This document shows positions 31,601 through 44,176 of a stretch of DNA of 64,000 bases, one piece after another. The notes under the pieces were generated by a model. The model saw only the letters and a program-made list of their open reading frames with translations. It had not been told where the DNA came from and ran no database searches. The stretch is from Cylicocyclus nassatus (lineage: Eukaryota > Nematoda > Chromadorea > Rhabditida > Strongylidae), in contig CATQJL010000316.1 of the NCBI GenBank assembly GCA_958299035.1, positions 44,389,585 to 44,453,584 of the forward strand. The letters run 5' to 3'. Positions within the stretch are counted from its first letter, which is position 1. Each line of letters opens with the position of its first letter. A program made the translations under genes and the position numbers.

Positions 31601-32475
31601 TTAGGTTGTCCCAAAAGTTTTGTCCGTTTTTTTCAGCGCTCACTAAAACTCACAGAACACCAATCCATGGACGATTTAGGTACCACTTGGTTCAGGTTTT
31701 TATCCTCTTTCTTACAGGCGTATTCGCTTTTTGAACTACCCTGTCTTTACGATATTATCGCCATGGCTTTTTGAGCAGGCTAGGGTGACGCCAAAACTTT
31801 CCTAAATTTTAACAATTTTTATCCTGATGTTTTGAAGGGCACTAGTGACTGTTATATAAAGCAAACCTTTGGCTACCTTGAACACATTTTAGATTACTTG
31901 GGCAATGTTTATCAAGCCTGTTATAATTATTTAATTGATGAAAACCGCGGCTTTTTGACTATGTTTACCACGTAAAAATCCCGAAAATTCCAAAAAGCTG
32001 CTTTTTCAAAGCAAATCAAGCTTGGTTATGTTGCATAAATGATGTTTAGTAAGAATCATGTTTCAATTCGCAAAAACTGCGAAAGTTTTCATGTTTTTGC
32101 TGCAGCTGTGTGTTCCATGACTTTGCCAAAAATTGAGACCTTCGAAGAGATTGTTTGGAGCTAAAAACAGCAGAACAAAAGAACCAAAAAAATCGCCATA
32201 TAGCCCGAGAATCGCTCTATATAAGCCATGCTCAAAGCTTTCAGAAACTTCGAAATGAAAATTTCAAAAATTAGCCAAAGTTTGAGCAGATAAAAATAGC
32301 GGTTAAAAATTTTAGCAATTATCAAAAGAAGCATACTGGGTCGTAGTTTGAAAATGCAACCACAAGAAAGAGAAGGAGAAGCTGCATCGAATGCATGTTG
32401 AAACCATTCAGATCTTCATTGTGCGTGGTTTTATAATGGTTTGAAAAAACGGACAAAACTTTCGGGACAACCTAA
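31601..32475. mobile_element. non-autonomous mariner-TIR element, family M1, copy C
   Basis: 875 bp, ends TTAGGTTGTCCCAAAAG and CTTTCGGGACAACCTAA, flanked by TATA on both sides (TA duplication). Colinear with copies A and B; no intact transposase. Confidence 0.8.
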
Positions 32476-32979
32476 TATAAGATTAGAACAAACAAATCTT
32501 TAAAAAAATCATTTCAGCTTGTAAAGAAAATTTTTGAAAGTATAGCTGCCGCCCAAATTTTGGGGCAGCCGCTGTTCCCAAGGTTTGTGATGTGCGGCCT
32601 AGGATCGCTTCATCAGAGACAGGCAATTTTTATTATTCAGTTTAAAACAGCGCAAAAATATAGCAATTGTATAGATGAATGTCTATTGCGATGAAGTATA
32701 TGTTTGCGCAAGTTAAGGGCTAAGTGTAATCTGACAGAAACATAACTTTCGGCTTAGAAGCAGTGCTATCTAACAAAATTTTTCTATTTCTTGTTCATTT
32801 TGAAAGTACGCTTGAATTTCCAAACTCACTCTGCTTTATCAATTTTCCTCACGTTTCTTTTCACATATTTGACAATGTCGACAACTACAGTCTCTAGCAA
32901 ATGCCTACGTAATCTGCTATCTAGCACCTTTGAACAAGTTTTACTTTTGCAATTTTAGTGATTTTTTCTAGGCCCTTGC

Positions 32980-32994
32980 ATGTTCAGGAAATAA
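32980..32994 (+). promoter_or_regulatory. possible upstream ORF of the TRIM-like gene
   Basis: ATG TTC AGG AAA TAA, four codons, lies 5 bases before the main ATG in another frame. An acceptor-like TTTTTTCTAG (32962-32971) precedes it and could be a trans-splice or 5' UTR splice site, giving a 27-base leader. Confidence 0.35.
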
Positions 32995-32998
32995 ACAG

Positions 32999-35900
32999 AT
33001 GCTCGCGAGCAACGTGCCATGTACATCGAGGGAGTCTAAGTTGCAGAATCTAACCGAGTGTCCTATATGTCGAGAGCCATTTGTGCAGCCTCTACAACTA
33101 AGCTGTGGACATTCATTCTGCAGCAAATGCATAGAGAAGCTAGTGAGTTTGCAAAATTTGATGTGATATAGTAGACTCTGTCCACTGGGTTGAATAGCCA
33201 TCAACTGGTGCTATCAAGTCTCTCCTGCAGGGGTGAGGGAACTTACATACACAGTAAGGTTGAGGCCGCCTAGTTAACGGAGTTTATGATAGGTCATGAA
33301 CTGGCAGCAACGCTAATTTGCACTCAATGCGCACCGAAGATGAGCTGATTCTGCTCACGGTAACCCCGTCATCATCCTGCAGCCTATGAAACCAGAATTT
33401 GAAATTTGAATTCAAAGTTCAGTAGTAAAATCAGTCCAATTAGGGCAAAAACTTGTATTTAGGGGTATTCTAACACACTGATTTCGAATATGTTGATCGT
33501 TTTGCTCGAATCCTAGGATATTTTTCTCAAATTGAAACTTGTTTTCACAAATAAAAATTTCAAAAATTCTATGTAAGGATTTTTTGACATGCTGTTTCCC
33601 AAAAAGCTGATGGTTTTGCTTGTAATCTCAAAATTTTTCTATTTTGAATTTCAAACTTTTTTTTTTGAAATTTCACTGCAAATTTGATAAACCTGGAAAA
33701 CAAACGGAAAAATCTGCCTTGCTTAAGAAAATAAAACCGAAACTTTTGGAAACAGCATGTCAAAAAATCCTAATTGTGAAATTTGCCAAAATCACAGAGG
33801 ATTTGTGGAAAATAAACAAAGTTTCAAAGGAAAAAATATTCAAAGTTTTGAGCGAAGCCATTAGCTTCTTAGGAAACAGCATGTCAGAAAACCCCTACAT
33901 AGAATTTTTGAAATTTTTATTTGTGAAAACATGTTTCAATTCAAAAAAGAAAATCCTAGGTTTCAAGCAAAACGATCAACATATTCGGAATCAGCGTGTT
34001 AGAATACCCCTAAATACTAGTTTTTGCCCTAATTGGACTGATTTTACTACTAAACTTTGAATTCCAAAGAAATTCCTGTTTCATAGGCTGCAGGATGATG
34101 ACGGGGTTACCGTGAGCAGAATCAGCTCATTTTCGGTGCGCATTGAGTGCAAATTAGCGTTGCTGCCAGTTCATGACCTCTCATAAACTCCGTTAACAAG
34201 GCGGCGGCAACCTTATTGTGTATGTAAGTTCCGTTCCCCCTCCTGCAGTTGTTTATCTCGCTTTCTGTGCTTCACGGTTTGCAATTTCCCCTTTCTTACC
34301 CTTCAACCAGACTCGATTTTGTATGATGTGAGTGCACCTTTTGCAGCAGAAACTTTTGCGGACTCTCTGCTACTAACTGCATGCTCCTCACCGCAAACTG
34401 GAAATGAGCTCTATAGTTTTTGTTCACAAAAACACTGTGCCTTTTTGGTGGCGATTGATATGAACTTACAAAAGTATTAATTTGATAAGAGAACGCCCAT
34501 CGAATCGTGCTAAAAGCTACTTGAAACATGTATCTTTGATTCAACTGGTTTAGCTCCGTCAGGGCAGGCCGCTCGCGCCCGCGACGCACCTGCGTCTCTC
34601 ACGCGCGAGTGCTCTCTGATCATTACCTAGCCTTAATTAGGTCACGAAGCCTCGCCTTTGCCGAAGCTCAGCCAGTTGAATCAATTGTATTACGTGGCAC
34701 ATAATTCTTCTCATATTTGAAACAGACAATACGTTTATTTTATTATACGCGTCAAAAAGTTTACTTTGGACAATCTAATCAAATAGTAGGAAACTTCGAA
34801 CCAATTTTTAAACTCTCCGAACAGGCCATAACTTACCTCGCTTACTCAGAAAAGCACCTCAAAACCTAGAAGAACAATAAGAAGCTTTATGATTTTTCTG
34901 CATCTTAGGCCCATTCGCATTTTATAGATTCAAAAGTGAACACACTATAAGTGTTTTCCTCTAGCAGTCTCAATGGCAGCGATATGACAGGTTGAATCTT
35001 CGCTTCAAGCACCACTAGAAAATGCATGGATTCTCCTATCTTGATAGTAGCTTATCAACAAACTCTCTGAATATGAAACTCAAAAGTCCTTTTTGATTTT
35101 TTCTCTACATAAGGGGCCATTTTTTGATAAGCAGCTGGTATTTTTTATTTTTGAGGTACAAAATCTATATGTTGGTCCTCTTAAAGGTTCATTATTCCCA
35201 GTACTCCATCGCTTTATCACGGCAACATTACGACCTAGATGTCGTTCGGATAGTGAAATGCCCAGAATGCCGTCAGACAACCCATGTGCCATCCGAAGGA
35301 TTGCCGATCAATTATCGCTTACAAGGTAAGGCACCTTGATACAGCACGAAATAAAATTTATAAACGTACATCTTCCAAATAGATTCAGTTGGATATTAAT
35401 ATTCGATATTCCTCTGACTTATAATACTTTGATCTCCTTAGCATTATTGTAAAATGCTAAAGGATATCAGGAGAGAGAGAGACTTGCCAGCTAAGTCTAG
35501 GCATAGCACAACCAAGTATCGTTGCCTGTCCCGGTACGTTGAGCGGAGCATTTGCAGACATCTAAACGCGTTGATGACTTATCAAACCTCTATTGCAAAG
35601 CATGGTTCTTTGCACTCCTTAAACTGCTACGTGTATTTGTTGTTGTCTTACGTGGCAGAGTTAGTATCGAGAGATTACAAAGAACAGTGCCTTGCAGAAA
35701 GGATTAATAATTCACCAGCGTGTTCACATGTTTGCAGATGTTACCCTCAACGTACATCGGGGAGGCGACCATAGAATAGGTGCAATTACATGATATCTCT
35801 AATGCGAACGTTTGATCTGTGATAACTCTCTTCAGGGCTCGGTACGAGCTGGCACCAAAGAAATTTCAAAAAGAAGCCCCTTTAGATCTTGTTTCGTACA

Positions 35901-38900
35901 GAGTCCCCTTTGACCCTGAACCCTAAACTAAAAAACATTTGAAAGAACGAAACGTCGACTAAAAAATGGAATGAGAACTGCAAGATTTTTATCTGAAATG
36001 AAACAAATAAAAAATACGAAGAAAAATCAAGAATATATAATACAGAAACACAAAAACGACAAGTAATGATTTTGACAGATTGACGAAATAAAATCGACGA
36101 AATTCGCGCTCATATGCTTAGGGCGCGCTTTGTGACTAGAGCAGATTTAGCTTTCCCTCACATAAGTTTTTATAGAATTTTAGGCCATAGTTGGGTTTTT
36201 CCAACGCGCACGCACGCACTAAATTTGGTGCCATGAAGGTACCCTAATTTCACGCGTATAAGGCGCGGGGAATTTTTTCCCAAAATCGAACAGCCCAGAC
36301 AAGCCAAAGGACTTTACAACCAAAGGACCCTATAACGTGCTGTATATTGCTTGAGAGAACCCTGCGATGTAAGGATTTCTTTCCGGAATACAGTGAAGCG
36401 GCTAGCGGTTCGCTTAAAAATTCGAAAAAGTGCGCCTTATACGCGTGAAATTACTGTAACATGTTTGGGATAACCATCTCATTGGATGGCCAGGTGTCTG
36501 GAAACTCGCTGAAACTTGGTCTACAGAGGTTATTTGACATGATACTTACGAAAATTATGCAATTATGAATTTGAGGCAGTTACACCTTTCGAAGGGTCAT
36601 TAGCGGGGTCGAGCGAGAGGTGTGGCACGTAATCGCCGGATACGACGCCCCTCCCCTAGGTTCTGCCTCGATAACCCCTCCCCCCCCTTACCCCATTTTC
36701 GCTCAAGCCTAAGCATGACATAAAGCTTTACCAAACAAAATGACTTACATGTTTGAAATTCTCTTGTCAAATAAAACCTGTGGGGCACGTTTTTGCGATT
36801 CTGGGGTTTCTTGATATTAGGCCACCCAAATGAAGTGGCCATTTTCAGAATTGATCAACTATATTTCAAAAGTGAATTAGCTGCCTCTTTTTGTACTCAG
36901 TACGAAACACCACTCCTTGTTTGCTCATAACACGAATCTTGATACAAATAAAAGTCAAACTATGGAATAAGGAGCCAGGCAAAATCTCGTTTGTCATTTT
37001 TTGCTTACAGTGGTTGTGCTTCCAGCAACTATTGCTCAAAAAAAAAGAAAACGAATGAAGCTCTATCATCTCTAATCACTTCTACAAAAACTACGAGATT
37101 TTGGCTATCGAATGTAAAATATTTATTTCCTAAAATCCTCTTTGGAAGTAAGCTATTGGGGTGTTGCACAACCGCAGAAAAGGTGTGGCTGCCACACCTC
37201 ATTAACTTACCTTCAAACCAATCAAATATCTGTGTTTCTATACCGTTGCTCGTGCTCAACCTTATTCTTTACACATCAGAAAAATCATTTGGAATAGTTT
37301 CTTCCAGGGGAAGATGTAGTCGCTTGCCCTTATCTAACATAATATAATGCGAAAATAATCTCTAATATAATGCGAATAAAAAATGCTGCGAAAACATCGG
37401 ATTACGGTAATATGCCTAGTCTACGCTACTGTGTAAATCGTGGAAAAAGACCTAAGATTCATAATTTACATAAAAGTTATTTGGGCCTGATTGGTCTCCT
37501 CTAGTCTGAGACATTGAAAGCGGAGAATAGAACAAACGAGATTTTAGCTTGCTCTTATTAATTCCATAGTTTGGAGTTTATTCGAAGTGCAATTCCTTAC
37601 GTGAGCAAATAAGTATTTGTTCTTAGTATTAAAGGCAGTGTCCGGGCAAGATGGGGGTTTTGAGATTTCTTTGCCATGTGAGACTGGCCCCCCTGAGACA
37701 CAACATCGCGCAACTGCGAGCATAAAACGTTCGACCTAAAGCAAGAAAAACAATTGCAAGGTGGGGAAACTTACGCCTCGGGGCGGGGTCCTCCGAGCTG
37801 TTTGAATTCCTGCCAGACGGCAGAGTACGTATGCCGCCACAGTTAAAAACCGTGCGCTCTTTGCAACTCTGCGTCTTAGCCTGGCGGGGATCCTCAAATT
37901 TCGAAATGTAAGGGCTTGGAAAATGCATGTTCTCGCCGTTTTCGTGCTTTCTGATATGGATTTTCGGATTCAGCGTTGCGGATAACCCCAGATAAGTTGA
38001 TTTTTTAAAAGTCGAGTTTCTGCCCGGACACTGCCTTTAAATGCTGAGAGAAGTAGTTAACTCACTTTTGGAACGAAGGTAACATGTCTGTTGACCACCT
38101 TACTTAGTTGGCCAAGTATCTGGAAACCTCAGAATTCGCTGAAACTTGGTCTACAGCTGTTATTTGACATGATAATTACGAAAATGATGCGATTATGAAT
38201 TTGAGGCTTTTTATTATGCTTACTGTACGTAAGACGTTGCATAATGGGTCTATCTGACATTGTTTACGAGTATCAAGTAACGCTAACGCCAGACCCTCAA
38301 TACAACCGCCAGGTGTGGCATGCTACACTCCACGGCTGACCCTGGTCATTAGGAAGTGGCCTTTTAAAATGGGCTGCATGTATATTCAGAGGGCATCAGA
38401 CGCTAATTCCAAACATGTTTTTCTTATTTGAAGAGCACCTTGGCTGAGGGCTATGGACTTTTCAAGAGACCAAAACAGTTAAATGTGCGAGGAAATGAAA
38501 TTGGCCAGCATGTACATTTCACAGATGGATTGGCTTTAGTCATGGTTGCAGCACACAGGAAAATCACTCTTTGTACAGAATTGTTTAAAACCACTGCTCC
38601 ATTTGCTCGGAGACTTTTATTAATGCTTTTCTTTTTGCCCTTTTTCGACTTTTTGCCACAAAATTTTTCATAACTCGGTGTCTAGAGAAGCTTTGCAAAT
38701 GGGGCGGCAGATTTGGAATAAGCGTTCCATGCGTTACATGCAACAACATGCATATTACCTAAAAAAGCCGTTCCACTAAGCATTTCTCGATAGTGATATG
38801 AGTGCTACTGTTGTACTGAATGTAGTTCTTGCGCCGTTCATGATCTTTCAGTCATTGTTGAACAAAGATAGCTTGTAAGCCCGAATCCCAAGTCATTCAA

Positions 38901-41900
38901 AATCGTTGGACGCCTAAATAAAAGCAGAATGTGAAACTACTTGAAATCTTGGGGAGATTTTGATTCAATATTGGATTTTTGCTTTGTTTCATTTGATACT
39001 ACCCACTAGCTGGCAAACCCGGCTCCGCCCGACAATGCCAATAATATTTCCGTAATCAGCATGCTCAATTACTCCCCTGTGCCAACTCTCAGCCTTGTAG
39101 GTTAAACTTTGCAAAAAAGTAATAAAATCGATATTGAATGAGAGAAGTAGCCTACGACACCTGCCCCGCCCCGAAGTGTATACGCGCAAAGTTTCATCCA
39201 AATCGGTTCAAAAATAAAATTTTTTATTCGGAACTTACGTACAGCATACAAACATACAGATGACAACCAGCTTTATTCATGCAGACTTTGGATTGTGTAA
39301 ATGAGGGCTGTAAAAAGTTAACATTTCCACAAAAAAAACTCAGCTGCAAAGGTGTGACGAGCCTTGCGTTTAGCACCAAGACCACGATAGAGACGACATA
39401 GCCCCACAGATTATAAACTCTCAGAGATCGGTCAAAGTGCACCCTCCCCTTAAATTTTATTAGCTTCAAGGTGACTTAAACCCAAACATAATGGAAATGC
39501 TGAAAGGAACACGGAGCACTTAAAAGTTAAGCTAAAATTCTTGAGCAAAATTGGGCGCCTGTGGATCCTTGCGAAAACCGCTTGTGTACCCTTTGCTTTA
39601 ACAGATCGGCGATTAAAAGGCGGGGCTCCATGACCAGATCAAGGCTGGAAAATGATCAGAGAGCATGTTCGAGAGGGATGCACAGACTGCGTCGCGGATG
39701 CGAGCAGTCGCCTCCTAGCATCGCCTTCCAGCAACCAATCTGGTTGAAGCAAAGGGTATGCTGATGTAGATGCGGCGCAAATTACAGCTTGTATGTTGGA
39801 TATTCTAATTTAATCTTTTACATATAGGCATAAGTATAATGTTTTTCGTTGTAGATACATGAAGTACGCTATAGGGGCCTGCAGTATCGCGAGAGTCGGA
39901 CGTGCGTACGGCCATTGCGCCGCGCACGTCAGATGTGCGTCCGACGACCAGGTAGGTGCCAGGGCCCGTAGTAATCCACACTAACTGGCTGGGATCTCAT
40001 GCCCTCAGCTCGCCTTGATGTGGACTTGAGGTCCTTAAAATCTCAAACTCCCTCCGGACATTCCCAAGCCAGGCTAATCATCTATTTTTTGCGTTAATGT
40101 CTAGATTTGCTGTCGAAATAGTATGGGAATTGAAAGGAAATCCAAAAAATGTTCTCGTTTGCCATTCATTTGGAACGAAGTATGAATTTGCCGGAAGGTT
40201 AACGATCTCTTTCGTCAAAATTTGAGATATCATCTCGCCCTCAGCCTGCCGGCAGGTCAGAGGGTGCACGAAATAGTGTGTTTTTGGTGGAGTGCCAGCT
40301 GCCGCCATTTGGACGTGCCCCTACCACGTCCAGATGCCGGCACCTTTGTCGACGGCGTCTGTGAAATTGCGTCGCGCGGCAATATCACAGGATTTACGTC
40401 AAGCCGAAGGATCAGAAAAATTCATTTTCTATCAAAAAAAAAACCATGATTTCTATCATTATATGGGTTTTTCCTTTTTTAGGTTCTTGATATATCTGTA
40501 GAAAAAATAGATGGTTATATCATACAACCAAAAAGTGCGCCATCTTCTTCTTGCAATTTCTTTAAATCTTGTTTGCAACGCACTCGCCTGCCTCTTGCTC
40601 TTATCAATCAGCTGTTCTTTCAGGTCAATGTCTATTACGCAATATATTGATCCTGCGCTCTCACAGGCGCAAATTTTCTGTGCGTTTTTGTCATTGCTGC
40701 CGCACACAGAAGAACTGACGCGTAGTTGAATGGTTAGTGCTGCGGCGCTCAAAGTTGATGCATGCTAATTCGAACGCGCTTGATGTAAGTGTTTTGCGGC
40801 TGCCTGCGTTATTAAAATTTATGTCCATATGATTGCGGAGTACGAGTATTTGACATTATCAGGACCTACGCACGATCAAGGCGAATAAGACGTTAATCTC
40901 GAGAGATACAAAAAAGAGAGAAAAACTAATCAAAAAGCGAGAATCTAAAGCAAGATCGCTTGCGCTCGAAACACGAACATGCTGCGAGGTTCGCGAACTT
41001 GCCGGCATCTCTGATGCCATCTGGTAGGTTAGATTACTACGGGCCCAGACTTATCCTATTGAACAGGTTCATTCGGTTCACCAGCTTTGCTGTTGGAGAG
41101 TGTGGTGATTTGAGCTACGCACCAAACGAACCGGCTGAAGCGGATAAGTCTGGCACCTGCCTAAGTGACATCGGACGTGCGCGGCGCAATGATCGTATGC
41201 ACTCCACTCTCGCAATCCTGCAGGCCCCTATACTAGTTTGCACCCAAGAAATTTAATCACACCATTCATGCTTCTTTAGAGACGCGAACAGGAGACCGGT
41301 CTCAATTTTGAGTTGAGCTGCACTTAGATGACACAGAAAGCTGTGAGAATTTCATAGCATAAATATAGCGTCAATGTCAAATTTTACACTTCATAAAATT
41401 GAATTACATTCTCAAAACTTTGAAAAATTGCCGGCAGCTAAATACCATTTAACTTTTTCTCACCTTTACCGCTCAGAAAAGGAAATGATAGCGCAAGCAG
41501 ATACTTATCTCAGATCTGGTGGCTATTGTTTCCGAGACAAATGACTGTAAAAGCGATAAGGACGCGTCTGAAAGTAATCTCCCAAGATGCTTAGCTTGCA
41601 ACGATGTAATATCCAAGGATATGTACTTGTCATGTCGCACCTGTGCAGGGCGTAGCGATACGGCGGTGAGTCGCATATTTTATAGGTTGATGGTATCTGT
41701 TGTGAGCGACTTTTTTTGCGAAACAAAAACTCATTCTGGTTGGACTTTCTAGCGGCAGATGTGCATGATGTGTTGGCTAGAGAAACACAACGGACATGAC
41801 ATTGAAGAAAAGCTCGTACTAACGGCAAAAGACGTAACGGTGCGTATTCAGATTTATAAGAAAACTTACCTATGATCGGAAAAGAATCTGTCTGCAATTT

Positions 41901-43713
41901 TTTTCTATGTGCATGTATAATGGAAGTCTTATAGGGCTTTGCCTGGTAGTGAAGTTCGGTGAGATATGCGGTTATTGCGCAGCTAAAAATGCTGGAGTTA
42001 GGCTGGAGTGCTTAAATTCCTTTGTTTTTCTTTGCGCTTTAAGTGTATTTTTTTAATGTGGTAAATCCATTATCAATCACACTTTCCAAACTAAAGCGTT
42101 GACGTCAATGAAGGATTTGACCCATGCGTACGCGGCGCAACGTCGCAAACATCATGGGCCTTCACGATTGTGCATTGCCCAAAGGCTACATATATTAAGG
42201 CTGGCAAAGAAGCTGTCTCTAAAGCAACTGCTCAAGCACTAGAAACAATCGATAAGGTCATGTATGACTTCAGCGCTAACTCTCATGATGGACAAAGATT
42301 TTTCGACGAGGTGAGCACTATCCAAATAGATTTCTTTGTTTATGCATGTGTAATTTTGCTTTTGTTCTGATACAAAACATATTCGGTGTTTTGTCATTTG
42401 ATTTGAGTGCAGTCAAGAACAGAAGCTGCTGTGAAAGCTTCAATCCTCATGTTAAATTATAGTAATGAGATTTGAGCACTCAATTCAAAGCCAGGGTCAA
42501 GCATGTGTGGTGATAATTGAACGAAATGCGACTGTCGCAACGGGTAAACAAGACGGGGAGAGGGGGGATCGTAAGAGGGAGGGGTGCATTAAAAAATGAG
42601 AAGGTAGAAAATATGCCTCTAAAGGCCGCATGCATTAACATTTCAAAAAAATGCCGAAAAATCAATTTCCTAAAAATTCTTGAGAAATGTATTTTTCGGC
42701 ATTTTTCCTGAAAAATCGTAACTTTTGAAAGAAGAGCTCGATTAGCACAAACTTGAGTCAGTTAGTAACAAAATATAAGAAAACTTAGGATGATGGATGC
42801 TCTGGATTTTATCGCACAGCTTCTAGATTTTTAGAAGGCTTGCTTAGAAATTCCGAATTTCGGATGATTTCGTTCTTTCTTTTTTTCTCTGCAACCTGAG
42901 CATGTTAAATAAGTCCCCAGGATATTTTTGGAGACTACATGCCTTTCTGAGAGAGTCTAAGGAGCAAAAGCATTGTGAATGAAAGAAGTTATGATTTTTT
43001 TGGATATGATGCGAACGAACTTTCAATTCAACTCAATATATCTCTAGTTGATTACGAAGTAAAGCCCCTAGGACAGAGAAAATAGCCGTCTTAGGATTGA
43101 ACTTGAAACAGCGGCGAGCTCTCACTCTTAGCAATGACCTCTGATTCCGAAAAGTATTGTTTTACTATGCTTCTCTTCTTTTATCAAAGTGCATCCGCGT
43201 CACATCCTACACTAATCAAATGTCAGTCAAATTAACACAGTATTTCATTCTCTTGTTAGCAATTATGCTTCCAAAACTATTTAGTACAACGCTGATTGAG
43301 TTGAATTTCAATAACTTCTCGTACCACAACATTATCTTTAGTGTGGGCGTATTGTGCTCCATGACTTTGAGATAATTGGCGCACAAATGGAAACATGTAA
43401 CGATCGTGACGAACTTGAGCGGAAAATTGCGAAAGCCCAGGAAATCACTGTAAAGTTAGAGCAGGTACACACCTTTCGCTGACTAAATATTTGCTTGAGG
43501 CTTTGATTCTTTCAGCTTCCTGCTGTTGTGGAAACCATTCTTGACGACTTTCGCATGAAACTTTTTTCAACCATGACAGAATTTTTGAAATCCACCACGG
43601 TTGATGAAGGCACAAGTGAATGTGGAAGCAGCTGTAAGGGCGAGCCACAAAAGGATGCATTCAATTTCTCGACGTTTAAAGACAAACTACTTCCTTCTTT
43701 TCTCAAATTTTAA
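32999..43713 (+). CDS. TRIM-like RING/B-box protein, seven exons
   Basis: Exons by splice sites and phase: 32999-33142, 35202-35325, 41514-41665, 41753-41839, about 42185-42310 (start uncertain), 43342-43464, 43516-43713; about 317 residues. The N terminus is a RING finger: CPIC at residues 21-24, CGHSFCSKC at 36-44, and CPEC at 68-71, followed by GLPINYRLQDL, the usual link from RING to B-box. Exons 3-4 give zinc-binding pairs (CLAC, CRTC, CMMC) and H-x2-GHD of a B-box. Exons 5-7 are charged and helical (KEAVSKATAQALETIDKV, RDELERKIAKAQEITVKLEQ), a coiled coil. It stops there without NHL or SPRY domain, as do some short nematode RING/B-box proteins. Likely an E3 ubiquitin ligase; the substrate is unknown. 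Introns 1 and 2 (2.1 and 6.2 kb) are filled with transposons. Exon 4-5 phase is the weak point. Confidence 0.8.
33225..34248. mobile_element. 1-kb foldback element in intron 1 of the TRIM-like gene
   Basis: Two inverted arms of about 480 bp run from CTGCAGG(GG) at the left to its complement at the right and meet near 33740. Shared blocks include GATGATGACGGGGTTACC, CTGGCAGCAACGCTAATTTG and AACGATCAACATATTC. No coding capacity beyond a fortuitous 138-codon frame. Confidence 0.8.
34536..34686. mobile_element. MITE family S, copy 2, intron 1
   Basis: Ends TTGATTCAACTGG and CCAGTTGAATCAA, interior with CGCGACGCACCTGCGTC and CTCTGATCATTACCTAGCC as in copy 1. Confidence 0.65.
36246..36452. mobile_element. 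207-bp MITE in intron 2
   Basis: TTTCACGCGTATAAGGCGC at the left and its exact complement at the right (21-bp perfect ends). Interior without coding capacity. Confidence 0.7.
36470..36590. repeat. dispersed direct repeat, copy 1
   Basis: About 115 bp with CGCTGAAACTTGGTCTACAG, TTATTTGACATGATA and GAATTTGAGGC, repeated at 38090-38215 in the same direction. The pair surrounds the MITE at 37630-38040. Confidence 0.6.
37630..38040. mobile_element. 411-bp MITE with TTAA flanks in intron 2
   Basis: TTAA followed by AGGCAGTGTCCGGGCA, and at the other end TGCCCGGACACTGCCT followed by TTAA: perfect 16-bp ends. TTAA at both sides is the target used by piggyBac-type transposases, although the ends are not the usual piggyBac CCC. 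It could also belong to another superfamily with TTAA as part of its ends. Confidence 0.7.
39006..39278 (-). mobile_element. short Helitron H3 in intron 2
   Basis: Minus strand: ends with a CGGGCGGAGCCGGG hairpin, TTTGCCAG and CTAG before T. Upstream it has one copy of the 120-bp unit (CTGGGAGTT/TGGCACAG and AATTGAGCATGCTGATTAC). The 5' end is decayed. Confidence 0.6.
39589..39756 (-). mobile_element. MITE family S, copy 3, intron 2
   Basis: Flanked by TA; ends CCCTTTGCTTTAACAGATCGG-like and CCAATCTGGTTGAAGC, inverted relative to copies 1 and 2. Confidence 0.65.
39962..41046. mobile_element. GC-rich TIR element with tRNA-like block, family G, copy 3
   Basis: Starts GGGCCCGTAGTAATC and ends GATTACTACGGGCCC (15 bp perfect). 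Colinear with 6920-7938: GCCTGCCGGCAGGTCAGAG, a GGACGTGCCCCTACCACGTCC-type hairpin at 40311-40331, and the CAGCTGTTCTTTCAGGTCA block. No transposase. Confidence 0.75.
40712..40790 (+). other. tRNA-like sequence inside family G copy 3
   Basis: GCGTAGTTGAATGGTTAGTGC resembles an A box/D arm; CTAATTCGAACGCG about 30 bases later resembles a decayed T arm. Same place in the element as in copy 1. Confidence 0.4.
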
Positions 43714-44170
43714 TGAAATATTAGATTTGAGATACAGGTTGCTGCTTGCGAAAAAAGCTTTGAAGAAGAAACTTGTCCAGGCACTGTTCTATGTATGAGT
43801 TAATAGACTTGGGTGGATTCGTAGGTCATTTCTACAGATTTTTCAAAATATGCTAAAATATAGATCTCATTACTAATCCAAAAATTTGCTTTATTTTCTT
43901 CCCATCAAGAAAAACCTAAGAAGCATTTGGTATCGCAAAGAAGGGGAAGATTTAAAAAAGATGCCATCTCCATTTTTTTATCTGTCTAAAAAGTGTACAG
44001 CCATGATCTATCATAAGGAAACAATGCATCCAAGTCCAGTGAGAAATCTATTGTCTTCCAGAATTTGCTTTCTGAGGGCTAGCGAGTCAAGCAATGCAAG
44101 CTTACCGTCCACATCACCCATAATTGGGATTTGAAAGCGCAATAAGTTGTGTGAAAAACAGAAAGAATCA

Positions 44171-44176
44171 AATAAA
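44171..44176 (+). terminator. possible poly(A) signal of the TRIM-like gene
   Basis: AATAAA 458 bases after the stop codon. No closer canonical hexamer was noticed. Confidence 0.3.

Larger units (their letters stand above)
39870..41232. mobile_element. TIR element with TATAGGGGCCTGCAG ends, host of family G copy 3
   Basis: Left TATAGGGGCCTGCAG and right CTGCAGGCCCCTATA; the ends stay complementary through GCGAGAGT. Subterminal segments GGACGTGCGCGGCGCAATG and GCACCTGCCTA also pair across the element. The family G element at 39962-41046 makes up most of its length and was inserted later. Confidence 0.7.

Noticed and set aside
33644..34060. 138-codon plus-strand frame
   Set aside because: Falls in the right half of the foldback element in intron 1; lysine-rich, with a mirrored sequence on the other arm.
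41855..41895. 22-base minus-strand micro-exon between TTGCAG and GTAAGT
   Set aside because: It lies in an intron of the plus-strand TRIM-like gene with no partner exons; short sequences between such signals occur by chance.
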